This document shows positions 18,316 to 27,467 of a stretch of DNA of 64,000 nucleotides, piece after piece; within the stretch, counting starts at the first letter, position 1, and every line of letters begins with the position of its first letter. The notes under the pieces were generated by a model that was given only the letters and a program-made list of their open reading frames with translations, was not told the origin of the DNA and ran no database searches. Both the position numbers and the translations under genes were made by a program. The stretch lies in assembly GCF_001689125.2 (NCBI RefSeq), contig NZ_CP015405.2:4986501-5050500 (forward strand), given 5' to 3'. This DNA is from Blautia pseudococcoides. GTDB lineage: Bacteria; Bacillota; Clostridia; Lachnospirales; Lachnospiraceae.

Positions 18316-18443
18316 ATTTGGGAAATCCCCGGCAGTGACAAGCGGATTTTTCTTTTCTTTTAATAAAAACTTTAATGATTTATCATTACTTTTTGGGAAA
18401 GATATGATAAGATGGCGGTATAACAGGAAAGGATTTTGATGCC

Positions 18444-18914
18444 ATGAGCAAACGAGAATTTTTAGAGGTACTGCGGGAAACGCTAGCTTCAGAGCTTCCT
18501 CAAAATGTGGTAAATGGACATGTACAATATTACGACCAATATATAAGCGATGAGACAAAAAAAGGTGCATCTGAGGCGGAGGTGACAGGACGCCTGGGAG
18601 ATCCCCGGCTGATCGCCCGCACGATACTGGAGACTTCCGGCGCGTCCGGCACTGGTCACCAGGAAGGTCATGGGAGCCAGTCTTCATACAACCAGACCAC
18701 CTACAGCCAGAGCGGGAGTGAGAGCTCCGGCGGCGGTTTCCACCATGTGCAGGAAAAGATGCACAATAACCCAACCGTACATCTGGCGCTGGGGATTTTG
18801 ATCGTGCTGGGTGTGATCGCTCTGATCATCAGTATTGTCAGTGCGCTTTTACCGGTGGTGCTCCCTATTGTGGCAGTTTTGATCCTGCTTTCCTTCCTGC
18901 GCAGAAGGATGTAG
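18444..18914 (+). CDS. DUF1700/HAAS-domain membrane protein
   Basis: Protein of 156 residues. The N-terminal helical HAAS-like domain (about 1-60: MSKREFLEVLRETL, QYYDQYISDE, EVTGRLGDPRLIARTIL) is followed by a Ser/Gly/His-rich linker and one or two C-terminal membrane segments (ALGILIVLGVIALIISI). Such proteins often lie with PadR regulators and modulate membrane stress functions; no PadR gene is adjacent here. Function not known. Confidence 0.75.
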   Translation: MSKREFLEVLRETLASELPQNVVNGHVQYYDQYISDETKKGASEAEVTGRLGDPRLIARTILETSGASGTGHQEGHGSQSSYNQTTYSQSGSESSGGGFHHVQEKMHNNPTVHLALGILIVLGVIALIISIVSALLPVVLPIVAVLILLSFLRRRM

Positions 18915-18927
18915 CACCATTTATGCG

Positions 18928-20157
18928 TTATAGTGTCTCCAGTTCCAGCAGTGCCAGATGACCGCTGAAAACCTTGTCCGCTGCCAGGGCTACGGAGCCA
19001 ATGAGCGGGGCGTTGCCTCCGAATGTGGAATGGAGGATAGAAAGAGGATTGAATTTGGCTGTCAGGGTAATTCTGGAGAGTTTGTGATACAGCAGATCCT
19101 CGATGATGGTGTTGGTTCCATCAGAATCATACCCCACGATGATCGTGGAGAGGTTGAGCAGGTTCAGGGTGTTGCTGAGGGAATAGGCGATGTAGGAGCA
19201 GAATCCCTCCAGCGCGGTGACTGCAAGGGGGTCCTGCTGATTGCCACAGGATATAATATCCAGCCAGCCTGGTGTCTTGGGGATGGATAAGGGAGAGCTG
19301 GGGTAAAAGGGGGCAAGTTCCTTTATCCTTTGCTGCAGGTTATCCAGGTTGGCATATAGATCCAGACATCCCCGGTTGCCGCAGGCACAGAGGGGGCCGT
19401 CAAAATTAATAGAGGTATGGCCTATCTCGCCGCTCTGCCCCGAATCCCCGTCATATAGAGCATGATTCAAAATAAAACCGGCTCCGATTCCATTCATAAT
19501 ATGAAGATAAGCAAAATTAGATATGGAGGTGCCCGATCCAAACAGTTTTTCTGAAAAAGCCCCTGCTGTGGCGTCGTTCACCAGAAATACAGGCAGGCCG
19601 GTCTTTTCACTGATGATAGAAACAATGGGCAGATTCTCGATACCATAGAAATAAGGGGGATTCAGTATGATTCCCTTTGAGGAATCCAATGGCCCAAGGG
19701 AAGCGATACCAATTGCAATGATACGCCGTTTCGTGCTTTCCGCACATTCTGAATAGGCTTTTGTTAAAATCTGAAGCAGGTCTTCTGAGCTGTCCAGTGT
19801 GTCATAAGGATAATCCACCTGTTTAAAAATCCTGCCGCCCAAATCAGAGAGAATGATCTGAAACAGTTTTCTTTTGATCAGCATCCCGCAGATACAGGGG
19901 GAGTTTTGGGCCAGGGTAAGAAGGATAGGTCTGCGTCCGTAAATTGCAGAAGTATTATTGGAAACATTTATGGTTTCTTCTGCCAGACCGGAGCTGAGCA
20001 GTTCTGTAACAATGTTGCCTACCGTCATTTTTGACAGCCCGGTACTCCGGGCAATATCCACTCTTGAAATTCCACTGCTTGTTGCTATATGCTTTAAAAC
20101 AAGCATTCTATTTTTCGATTTCACGTCCTGAATATTTGATCCGGTTTTTTCCATCAT
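18928..20157 (-). CDS. ROK-family transcriptional repressor
   Basis: 409 residues with an N-terminal winged helix (about 10-75; VDIARSTGLSKMTVGNIVTEL) and a ROK sugar-kinase-like effector domain with the zinc motif CACGNRGC. Faces away from the sugar operon at 20640 and probably represses it until its sugar or sugar-phosphate ligand binds. TATAGTAA-type boxes lie both in front of this gene (20173) and on the operon promoter, suggesting autoregulation as well. Confidence 0.9.
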   Translation of the reverse strand: MMEKTGSNIQDVKSKNRMLVLKHIATSSGISRVDIARSTGLSKMTVGNIVTELLSSGLAEETINVSNNTSAIYGRRPILLTLAQNSPCICGMLIKRKLFQIILSDLGGRIFKQVDYPYDTLDSSEDLLQILTKAYSECAESTKRRIIAIGIASLGPLDSSKGIILNPPYFYGIENLPIVSIISEKTGLPVFLVNDATAGAFSEKLFGSGTSISNFAYLHIMNGIGAGFILNHALYDGDSGQSGEIGHTSINFDGPLCACGNRGCLDLYANLDNLQQRIKELAPFYPSSPLSIPKTPGWLDIISCGNQQDPLAVTALEGFCSYIAYSLSNTLNLLNLSTIIVGYDSDGTNTIIEDLLYHKLSRITLTAKFNPLSILHSTFGGNAPLIGSVALAADKVFSGHLALLELETL

Positions 20158-20277
20158 ATAATACCGCCTTTATATAGTAAATTTGCAGCTGTCCGGCACC
20201 CTTACGGTTACAGGCAAAAATCCGTACAGAATCGTCATTGGCGATGGGAGTTTTGCCTGGACGCAAAATGCTTTCCT

Positions 20278-20316
20278 GCGGTCAGCACAGGGAATGCGCA
20301 GATCTACCGAACAGTT
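20278..20316. repeat. Short interspersed repeat, copy 2
   Basis: Counterpart of 14615-14653, sharing ATGCGCAGATCTAC and flanks (33 of 39 bases). Confidence 0.55.
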
Positions 20317-20551
20317 ACAGAAATCAGACTTTGCGTTTGTGGGAGAGCAGGCAGAAAAGAAGCATAAAACCCCATAATGCATAGTGACTTTGTATTCTTA
20401 AATTCATTATAGTATAGATGTTAATAAAAGGCAATAGTACGGATAGTTTACTTATATACCGGTAATATAGGTATAAAAGATGAAAACTGTACAAATTATT
20501 TGCTGAATAAATGTTAAAAATGTCGAAATGCACATTATATAGTAAAATAAA

Positions 20552-20580
20552 TTGACTTTATAGTAAAACGATGTTACTAT
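20552..20580 (+). promoter_or_regulatory. Promoter with overlapping operator for the mannoside operon
   Basis: TTGACT (20552-20557), 17-base spacer, TACTAT (20575-20580). An inverted repeat ATAGTAA (20560-20566) / TTACTAT (20574-20580) covers the spacer and -10 box. A further TATAGTAAAA is at 20538. Good geometry for steric repression by the ROK protein. Confidence 0.65.
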
Positions 20581-20639
20581 GTACTCATCAAAAAGAGAAA
20601 CCAGAAAGCTGGTTTTGGTGTAAAGGAGGAGGTATTTAT

Positions 20640-22031
20640 ATGTTTAAAAAGAAAATTGCAGGTCTGTTGGCAGCGATGATGTGTGTGTCATTGGTTGGAT
20701 GCGGAAGCGGGGGTGATAAACCGGCAGATGAGACAAAAAAAGCAGAGACAGAGGAAAGCGGCGGCAGTTCCGCTGAGTCTGACGTGATCAAGATGGCTGT
20801 GGGGGCAGACCGTGTTGAATTTTACAGAGGGCTGGCAGATGAGTATGAGAAGCAGAACCCGGGAAAGAAGGTGGAGATCATTGAAATCGTCAATGGCTCT
20901 GACATGTACACAAAAATCACAATGATGATGCAGTCAAAGGAGACATCTCCTGATTTAATAACCGAGGATGGGTTTATGATCATGTCTGACGCGGAGGCCG
21001 GTTATCTGGAACCGCTGGATGAATTTATGAAGAATTGGGAGGATGCGGGCCAGTTTGAGGAGGCTATCCTGGACGGCGCCAAAGGTGCTGACGGTGTGCA
21101 GTACGGGGTTCCGTTTTCCACGGACACTCAGTGTCTCTGGTATGACAAGAAGCTGATGGAGGAAGCAGGGGTTTCTGTACCTTTCCAGCCAAAGAACTGG
21201 GATGAGATCATTGAGGCCGGCAAAAAGCTGAAAGAGGTTGGAGGCGAAGGATTTATCCCATTTTTCCTGTATGCATCCAAAACTTCACCGGAGGAGACCT
21301 CTATGAGAACCTTCCAGGAGCTTTACTCAGGAACAGGCGGAACCTTATATGATTTTGATACAAAGAAATGGGTTGTTGATAAAGAGAATTTACTGAAGGT
21401 CTATAATTTTGTAAATGATGTTTACAATGTGGAGAAAATCGGTGCGCCTCTCAGTATTGTATCACAGCAGAAGGTGGAAGACCTTTTCGTTAGTGATTAT
21501 ATGAAAAACGGAAAATTGGGCATGATCTTCACGGGAAGCTGGGTACCCGGAAACTGGGGAGAGGGAAGAACCTATGAATGGCCGGAAGGTCTTGATACCT
21601 GGGCGGCTGCTAAGATTCCCACATATGACGGAAGCGGTGACGGTTTCAGCACCATGTCCGGCGGCTGGACCTGGGCGATTCCAAAGAATGCCAATAATAA
21701 AACCGGCGGGGAAGAACTTCTGAAATTCATTGCAGGGAAAGAAAGCCAGCTTAAATACGCCATGTACTCAGGAGACCTGGCTGTGCGTAAAGACGTGATG
21801 GAGGATGAAACATACTTATCACAGAAAATGTCTGTAGTAAAAGAGGCCGGCGAGATGCTGCCGTATGCACATTTCAGACCGTCCGTAGAGGGATATTCCA
21901 CTCTGACAACCATGTTTACAGAGGTGGTGGAGAGTATTGCCATGGGAAGCGCTAGTCCGGATGATGCGGCAGCGGCTTTTGAGTCAGAGATGAAAAGAAT
22001 TGTGGGCGAGGAAAACGTGACTGTGAAATAA
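20640..22031 (+). CDS. ABC sugar transporter substrate-binding lipoprotein
   Basis: 463-residue extracellular binding protein of the family-1 (maltose/oligosaccharide) type. The signal peptide has a lipobox LVGC with lipidated Cys21, then an acidic Ser/Gly/Glu linker. Start is the ATG at 20640 after AGGAGG. Expected to capture oligosaccharides for the two permeases that follow; with the downstream alpha-mannosidase, mannosides or N-glycan fragments are likely. No ATPase gene is present, so a shared MsmK-type ATPase is implied. Confidence 0.92.
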   Translation: MFKKKIAGLLAAMMCVSLVGCGSGGDKPADETKKAETEESGGSSAESDVIKMAVGADRVEFYRGLADEYEKQNPGKKVEIIEIVNGSDMYTKITMMMQSKETSPDLITEDGFMIMSDAEAGYLEPLDEFMKNWEDAGQFEEAILDGAKGADGVQYGVPFSTDTQCLWYDKKLMEEAGVSVPFQPKNWDEIIEAGKKLKEVGGEGFIPFFLYASKTSPEETSMRTFQELYSGTGGTLYDFDTKKWVVDKENLLKVYNFVNDVYNVEKIGAPLSIVSQQKVEDLFVSDYMKNGKLGMIFTGSWVPGNWGEGRTYEWPEGLDTWAAAKIPTYDGSGDGFSTMSGGWTWAIPKNANNKTGGEELLKFIAGKESQLKYAMYSGDLAVRKDVMEDETYLSQKMSVVKEAGEMLPYAHFRPSVEGYSTLTTMFTEVVESIAMGSASPDDAAAAFESEMKRIVGEENVTVK

Positions 22032-22040
22032 AGGATCTAC

Positions 22041-22071
22041 ATTCAGCTTGGAGCATTGCTCCAAGCTGAAT
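22041..22071 (+). terminator. Intercistronic hairpin after the binding-protein gene
   Basis: A perfect 14-bp stem ATTCAGCTTGGAGC / GCTCCAAGCTGAAT with a 3-base loop and no U-tract. More likely an mRNA-stabilising or partial-termination element that keeps binding protein above permease levels. Confidence 0.7.
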
Positions 22072-22091
22072 CTTTAAAGGAGAGACTGAGG

Positions 22092-22985
22092 ATGGTTGGA
22101 ACAAGAAATCAAGAAAAACGAAAGATATGGAAGACGGCACTTTTTTTCTCCCCATCAATTTTACTGCTTGGCGTATTCTTTATAGGCCCCATGATCATGA
22201 CTGTCTTTTTTTCTTTTACGGACATTTCACTGACGGGAAGTTCCGCACAGGCAATGAGATTCGTAGGGTTCAGGAATTTTATTGAGATTTTCAAAGACCC
22301 GAAACTTCTTACTGTATTAAAGAATACGATGGTATTTTTGGTGTTTTCAGGTATTATTGGGCAGCAGTGTCTGGGATTTCTGCTGGCATCCCTAATGAGA
22401 GGGAAGAACAGACTGGTTCGGAAATTTGTCGGCTTTACAGTAGTGGCAGGCTGGATCACCCCGGAAGTGATCGCGGCATTTATGTTCAGCTCCTTTTTTG
22501 CCGATGCAGGTACATTGAATAAGATCACGGGTATTTTGGGGATATCGCCGGTTTCCTGGCTCTTTACATTTCCCATGGCCTGTGTTGTCATAGCAAATAT
22601 ATGGAAAGGATCAGCCTATTCCATGATGATGTTCCAGGCATCCCTGGATAACATATCAGATGATATTGTGGAGGCAGCTAAAATTGACGGTGCCAATGGA
22701 TTTCAGATATTGCTCAGAATTACACTGCCCATGATAAAAAGCACTATGGCCACTACATTCGTGATCGTGACATTGTCAACCTTGGGAGCATTTGGCCTTG
22801 TGTTTGCCATGACAGGAGGCGGACCGGCTATTATGACAACAACACTTTCTATATTTATGTATCAAAAAGCGTTCATTGCATATCAGATAGGATACGGCAT
22901 GGCCATTGCCCTTTTTATTCTGGCGATCGGGATTCTGCTGAGTCTTGTATATATCAGGCTGATTCGTGCAAACGACGGCAATTAG
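22092..22985 (+). CDS. ABC sugar transporter permease 1
   Basis: Membrane protein of 297 residues with about six helices and the cytoplasmic EAA loop (EAAKIDGANGFQILLRITLPM) that docks the ATPase. MalF/UgpA-like. Start chosen at 22092 behind AAAGGAGA; an upstream in-frame ATG lies in the intercistronic hairpin. Pairs with the next permease. Confidence 0.9.
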   Translation: MVGTRNQEKRKIWKTALFFSPSILLLGVFFIGPMIMTVFFSFTDISLTGSSAQAMRFVGFRNFIEIFKDPKLLTVLKNTMVFLVFSGIIGQQCLGFLLASLMRGKNRLVRKFVGFTVVAGWITPEVIAAFMFSSFFADAGTLNKITGILGISPVSWLFTFPMACVVIANIWKGSAYSMMMFQASLDNISDDIVEAAKIDGANGFQILLRITLPMIKSTMATTFVIVTLSTLGAFGLVFAMTGGGPAIMTTTLSIFMYQKAFIAYQIGYGMAIALFILAIGILLSLVYIRLIRANDGN

Positions 22986-22997
22986 GAGGGGATCATC

Positions 22998-23828
22998 ATG
23001 AAGAAAAACAAGAAAAACGTACAGAAAATTATTCCCTATATGATCTTGCTGATAATTGCAGGCGCATTTTTGCTTCCACTTCTGTGGCTGGTATTTGCTG
23101 CTTTTAATCCGGAAGCCAGTCAGGCGTTCGCAGTGCCAAAGCATATGAGTGTTGAAAATTTCAGGGTCATCCTCACAGATGCCAAAAACCAGAGGGGGTT
23201 CCTGAACAGTTTGTTTATTTCTGTTGTACAGACAGGCGTTGTTCTGGTGTGTTCCCTGCTGGCAGCATATCCCCTGTCAAGATATGAGCTGAAGACAGGA
23301 CAGAAGATCACCATGGGGATGCTGTTCCTGACCTCTATTCCCATAACAGCGGTGATGGTGCCTGTTTATCAGATGTTTATTATGATGAAGCTGGTTGATT
23401 CCTTGTGGGGAACTATTATCTTCCTTTCAGCATCAGGGCTTCCCTATGGCATCTGGATGATGAAAAATTTTCTGGACGGGGTATCCGTTGATCTGGAGGA
23501 GGCGGCGTGGATTGACGGTGCGTCCGCAGTCAAGAGTATGATACATGTGGTGCTGCCGCTGATGCTTCCCGGTTTATTTACAGTTGCCATGTTCACATTT
23601 GTGGGGAGCTGGGGAAACTTTTTTGTACCGCTCATTTTACTGCAGTCCACAGAGAAAATACCGGCTGCCGTGAATATTTACCGCTTCTTTGGGGAACGCG
23701 GACAGGTTATCTATGGACAACTGGCGGCTTATTCCATTGTCTACATGCTTCCTGTATTTGTTTTATATTTCTTTTCACAAAACTATATGTCAAAGGGATT
23801 TGCAATGACCGGAGCCTCAAAAGGCTGA
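22998..23828 (+). CDS. ABC sugar transporter permease 2
   Basis: MalG/UgpE-like inner-membrane permease of 276 residues with six hydrophobic segments and the EAA motif EEAAWIDGASAVKSMIHVVLP. It follows permease 1 by 12 bases with AGGAGGGG in the gap. Forms the heterodimeric channel of the importer. Confidence 0.9.
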   Translation: MKKNKKNVQKIIPYMILLIIAGAFLLPLLWLVFAAFNPEASQAFAVPKHMSVENFRVILTDAKNQRGFLNSLFISVVQTGVVLVCSLLAAYPLSRYELKTGQKITMGMLFLTSIPITAVMVPVYQMFIMMKLVDSLWGTIIFLSASGLPYGIWMMKNFLDGVSVDLEEAAWIDGASAVKSMIHVVLPLMLPGLFTVAMFTFVGSWGNFFVPLILLQSTEKIPAAVNIYRFFGERGQVIYGQLAAYSIVYMLPVFVLYFFSQNYMSKGFAMTGASKG

Positions 23829-23986
23829 CTGCGATCACCTGCACGTTACGGTTCACTCCGTGGCCGGCAACACGCTTCCCCGTGCACAGATATGGAGCAT
23901 ACTGAGCCAGGAACTTACTGTCGGGCTTGAGGATGGAAGCGTAAGAACCGTAATGTCTATATTTCTAAGATTGGGAGGTTACAATT

Positions 23987-26419
23987 ATGAAAAAATTGTA
24001 TATGATCGGAAATGCGCATCTGGACCCTGTATGGCTTTGGCCGTGGCAGGAGGGATTCCAGGAAAATAAAGCCACCTGCAGATCAGTGCTGGAACGGCTG
24101 AGTGAATATGAGGATGTAATATTTACGTCAAGTTCCGCGCAGTTTTATGAGTGGATCGAAAAAAATGATCCGGAGATGTTTGCAGAGATTGAAAAGAGAG
24201 TAAGGGAAGGCCGCTGGGTGATCTGCGGGGGCTGGTGGGTGCAGCCGGACTGCAATATTCCCTGTGGGGAATCGTTTGCCCGCCATGCCCTGCTTGCCCA
24301 GAATTATTTTAAAGAGAAATTTGGTGTGACTGCCAAAACCGGATATAATGTGGACAGCTTTGGACATCAGGGTATGATGCCTCAGATTCTGCAGTTGTCA
24401 GGCATGGAAAATTATGTGTTTATGCGTCCGGGGCCTCATGAAAAGGGTCTGCCCGCCAGAAATTTTATTTGGGAATCAGATGATGGCTCAAAGGTGCACG
24501 CTTTTCGGCTTCCATTTTCCTACTGTACGTTCGGCAGGCTGGAGGACCATATGAGGGCTTGCAAGGAAGAGTTTGACGCCGGTGTGGATGAGCTGATGTG
24601 TTTTTATGGTGTGGGAAACCATGGAGGCGGCCCAACCATCGAAAATATTGAGACTGTGAAAAAGCTTCAAAAGGAATGGGATGACATCCAGATTATCTTT
24701 GCTGACCCGGATTTTTACTTTGAGAAACTCAGGGAAAGAAAATATGAACTTCCGGTAGTACATGGAGACTTGCAGCATCATTCCAGTGGCTGTTACAGTG
24801 CGGAATCTCAGGTGAAGCGTTACAACAGGAAGGCGGAGAATGCTCTTTTGAGGGCAGAAAAATTTTCTGTTATGTCAAAGCTTATTACCGGACATGGCTA
24901 TACGGAGGGACTGACAGAGGGATGGAAGCGTGTCCTGTTTAACCAGTTCCATGATATCCTGGCAGGGACCAGTATTCAAAAGGCATATGAAGATACCAGA
25001 AATGAATTCGGGGAGGCGCTGTCGATCGCAGCCAGAAACGAGAATAACAGCCTGCAGGCCATCTCCTTCCATATTGGAATTGAGCAGGAAGAGAATATGC
25101 TTCCTGCAGTGGTGTTTAATCCCCATGGATGGGAAGTGGAGGAATACGTGGAAGTGGAGACAGGAATGTTCGGCAATTCCTGCAGAGGAGAATCTTATAT
25201 TGTAAAAGACAGCAGCGGCCATGTGGTACCGTCACAAAAAATTTCTTCCGATGCTAAGGTGAACGGAAGAAACCGCATTGTGTTTCAGGCTTGTGTGCCC
25301 TCCCTTGGTTATGCTGTGTTCCGCATTTATGCAGTGGAGCCGGAACAGGAGCAGGAACATGCCCCTTGTGCACTGGTTTTGGAAAATGAAAAAGTCCGTG
25401 TACAGTTTGAGGAGAAGACAGGGGCAATGGTTTCAATCTGGGATAAGGAAAACAAGATTGAATACTGCGACGGGGTTTTCGGAAGAGCTGTGGTAGTTAA
25501 GGACAATTCGGATACGTGGAGCCATGGTGTCACAAGGTTTCATGAGACAGAGGGATTCTTTGTCCCGCAGTCCGTGAAAAAGACAGAGGACGGGCCGGTA
25601 AGGAGCAGTATCCGGGTCATCAGCAAATACAAAAATTCCACACTGGTACAGATATATACATTATATAAGGAAGACAGTTCTGTCAGGGTGTCTGCAAAAA
25701 TCAATTGGCAGGAAAACTTCCGGTGTGTAAAAATCCAGTTCCCGGTTGCGCTGGACCAGTACAGAGGAATATACGAGATTCCATTTGGCTGTATTGAGAA
25801 AGCCTGCAATGGGGAGGAGGAACCGGTACAGCGCTGGATGGACCTATCAGGAATGCAGGAGGGCAATCATAAGGTTATCTGTGGGGTGGGTATTTTAAAT
25901 GACTGTAAATACAGTGCCTGCATGGAGCACAACTGCATGGAAATGACAGTTTTGAGAAGTCCTGTGTATGCACATCATAATCCTTATATTCTGGATGAGG
26001 AGGAGGATGACTATCAGTTCACAGACCAGGGAATACAGAATTTCTGTTATACCATCGTTCCCCATCTGGGAACTGGGAAAGAGGCACATCTGGTGCAGCG
26101 GGCAGAAGAATTAAACCAGCCCTGTGTCACAGTCATAGAGACGTATCACAAAGGTGACTATCCCCAGAAGGCAGAACTCATGACAGTGAGTGAGTCCCAT
26201 GTGGTGCTGTCTGCCCTGAAAAAGGCGGAGAAGGACAGGGGATATATTGTCAGGCTTTATGAGACAGAGGGAAAGGAATGCAGGGCTGATATTTGTCTGC
26301 ATTTCCTTGAAAAAACCATTCATGCGGAGTTTAAACCGTATGAGATCAAAACATTTTTTGTCAGTGAATCCATGGATGCAGAGCCTTCCAAGGTGAATTT
26401 CCTGGAATGGGAAGAGTGA
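23987..26419 (+). CDS. GH38 alpha-mannosidase
   Basis: Glycoside hydrolase of 810 residues without a signal peptide, so intracellular. The catalytic N-terminal domain has the zinc-binding NAHLDPVWLWPW (residues about 8-19) and the nucleophile Asp in GYNVDSFGHQG (near 122). Further His/Asp zinc ligands and the C-terminal beta-sandwich regions follow. Cleaves alpha-linked mannose, presumably from imported N-glycan or mannan fragments. The upstream gap of 158 bases has no gene; GGGAGG precedes the ATG. Confidence 0.93.
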   Translation: MKKLYMIGNAHLDPVWLWPWQEGFQENKATCRSVLERLSEYEDVIFTSSSAQFYEWIEKNDPEMFAEIEKRVREGRWVICGGWWVQPDCNIPCGESFARHALLAQNYFKEKFGVTAKTGYNVDSFGHQGMMPQILQLSGMENYVFMRPGPHEKGLPARNFIWESDDGSKVHAFRLPFSYCTFGRLEDHMRACKEEFDAGVDELMCFYGVGNHGGGPTIENIETVKKLQKEWDDIQIIFADPDFYFEKLRERKYELPVVHGDLQHHSSGCYSAESQVKRYNRKAENALLRAEKFSVMSKLITGHGYTEGLTEGWKRVLFNQFHDILAGTSIQKAYEDTRNEFGEALSIAARNENNSLQAISFHIGIEQEENMLPAVVFNPHGWEVEEYVEVETGMFGNSCRGESYIVKDSSGHVVPSQKISSDAKVNGRNRIVFQACVPSLGYAVFRIYAVEPEQEQEHAPCALVLENEKVRVQFEEKTGAMVSIWDKENKIEYCDGVFGRAVVVKDNSDTWSHGVTRFHETEGFFVPQSVKKTEDGPVRSSIRVISKYKNSTLVQIYTLYKEDSSVRVSAKINWQENFRCVKIQFPVALDQYRGIYEIPFGCIEKACNGEEEPVQRWMDLSGMQEGNHKVICGVGILNDCKYSACMEHNCMEMTVLRSPVYAHHNPYILDEEEDDYQFTDQGIQNFCYTIVPHLGTGKEAHLVQRAEELNQPCVTVIETYHKGDYPQKAELMTVSESHVVLSALKKAEKDRGYIVRLYETEGKECRADICLHFLEKTIHAEFKPYEIKTFFVSESMDAEPSKVNFLEWEE

Positions 26420-26453
26420 TGCCCCAATAGAATGCCTGCGAGGAGATTGAAAT

Positions 26454-27467
26454 ATGAAAGACGACTATGTGATCGGTATTGATATAGGCGGCACAAAATG
26501 CGCAGTGGTGCTGGGTGAAGCTGGAAAAGCGGACGAGGACTGCCGGGTGTTGGACAAAGTATGCTTTGCTACAGAGGCTAAGAGAGGGCCGGATTGTGTG
26601 ATCCGGGATTTATTTGGTGCAGTCCGGGCACTGCTTGGAAAAAACCATATTTGGAAAGAGCGGCTGCAGGCAATAGGCATAAGCTGCGGAGGCCCCTTGG
26701 ATCATATAAAGGGGGTGGTGAAAAATCCCCCCAATTTATATGGATGGGACAATATACCTATTGTGGATATTATGGAAAAGGAGTTTCAGGTTCCCGCATA
26801 CATACAGAATGATGCCAATGCCTGTGCGCTGGCCGAATGGAAATTCGGGGCAGCCAGAGGATATCAGCATGTGATATTCCTTACATATGGCACAGGTATG
26901 GGCGCCGGCCTTATACTGGATGGAAAACTGTATAATGGCGCTAACAATATGGCCGGGGAAGTCGGACATGTGAGAATGACAGAGAGCGGTCCTGTGGGGT
27001 TTGGCAAATCCGGTTCTTTTGAAGGGTTCTGCAGCGGCGGAGGAATTGCCCAGATCGCCAGGATGAAGGTGCTGGAGAAGCTGCAGATAGGTGAACGCCC
27101 ATCTTTTTGCCAGAGCTTTGAACAGATTGAGGAATTGTCAGCTAAGACGGTAGCTCTTGCTGCAAAGAGTGGTGACCCTCTGGCGCTTGATATTTATAAA
27201 ACCAGTGGATACTATCTGGGAAGAGGACTTGCAATCCTTATAGATATTCTGAATCCGGAGATTATTGTGCTGGGAAGCGTCTATGAAAGAAGTGAAGATT
27301 TGTTATGGCCATGTGCGCAGAGAGTGATCGAGCAGGAGGCTTTGGCTATTTCAAGAGAAGGATGCAGGATCGTACCCGCAAAACTGGGAAATAAAATCGG
27401 TGATTATGCGGCACTTTCCGTGGGGATCCAGGGAGGTAAAAATGGGCAGAGAGTGTGCAGTGTATGA
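26454..27467 (+). CDS. ROK-family sugar kinase without the zinc motif
   Basis: Kinase of 337 residues. The ATP motif DIGGTK (near 10), the catalytic EN/D region QNDANACALAEW, the GTGMGAG loop and GEVGHVRM with the conserved His are intact. The usual CxCGxxGC zinc motif after this His is replaced by GPVGFGKSGSFEGF with no cysteine, so metal binding seems lost. It probably phosphorylates the monosaccharide released by the GH38 enzyme. AGGAGA precedes the ATG. Confidence 0.88.
   Translation: MKDDYVIGIDIGGTKCAVVLGEAGKADEDCRVLDKVCFATEAKRGPDCVIRDLFGAVRALLGKNHIWKERLQAIGISCGGPLDHIKGVVKNPPNLYGWDNIPIVDIMEKEFQVPAYIQNDANACALAEWKFGAARGYQHVIFLTYGTGMGAGLILDGKLYNGANNMAGEVGHVRMTESGPVGFGKSGSFEGFCSGGGIAQIARMKVLEKLQIGERPSFCQSFEQIEELSAKTVALAAKSGDPLALDIYKTSGYYLGRGLAILIDILNPEIIVLGSVYERSEDLLWPCAQRVIEQEALAISREGCRIVPAKLGNKIGDYAALSVGIQGGKNGQRVCSV

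Larger units (their letters stand above)
20158..20639. promoter_or_regulatory. Divergent intergenic region between ROK regulator and sugar operon
   Basis: Holds a TATATAGTAA box at 20171-20180, the second copy of a short repeat (20278-20316), and the operon promoter/operator at 20538-20580. A 64-codon plus-strand frame covers the repeat but lacks a ribosome binding site and is not called. Confidence 0.6.

Noticed and set aside
20183..20377. 64-codon frame in the ROK intergenic region
   Set aside because: No ribosome binding site; it covers an interspersed repeat and part of the regulatory region.
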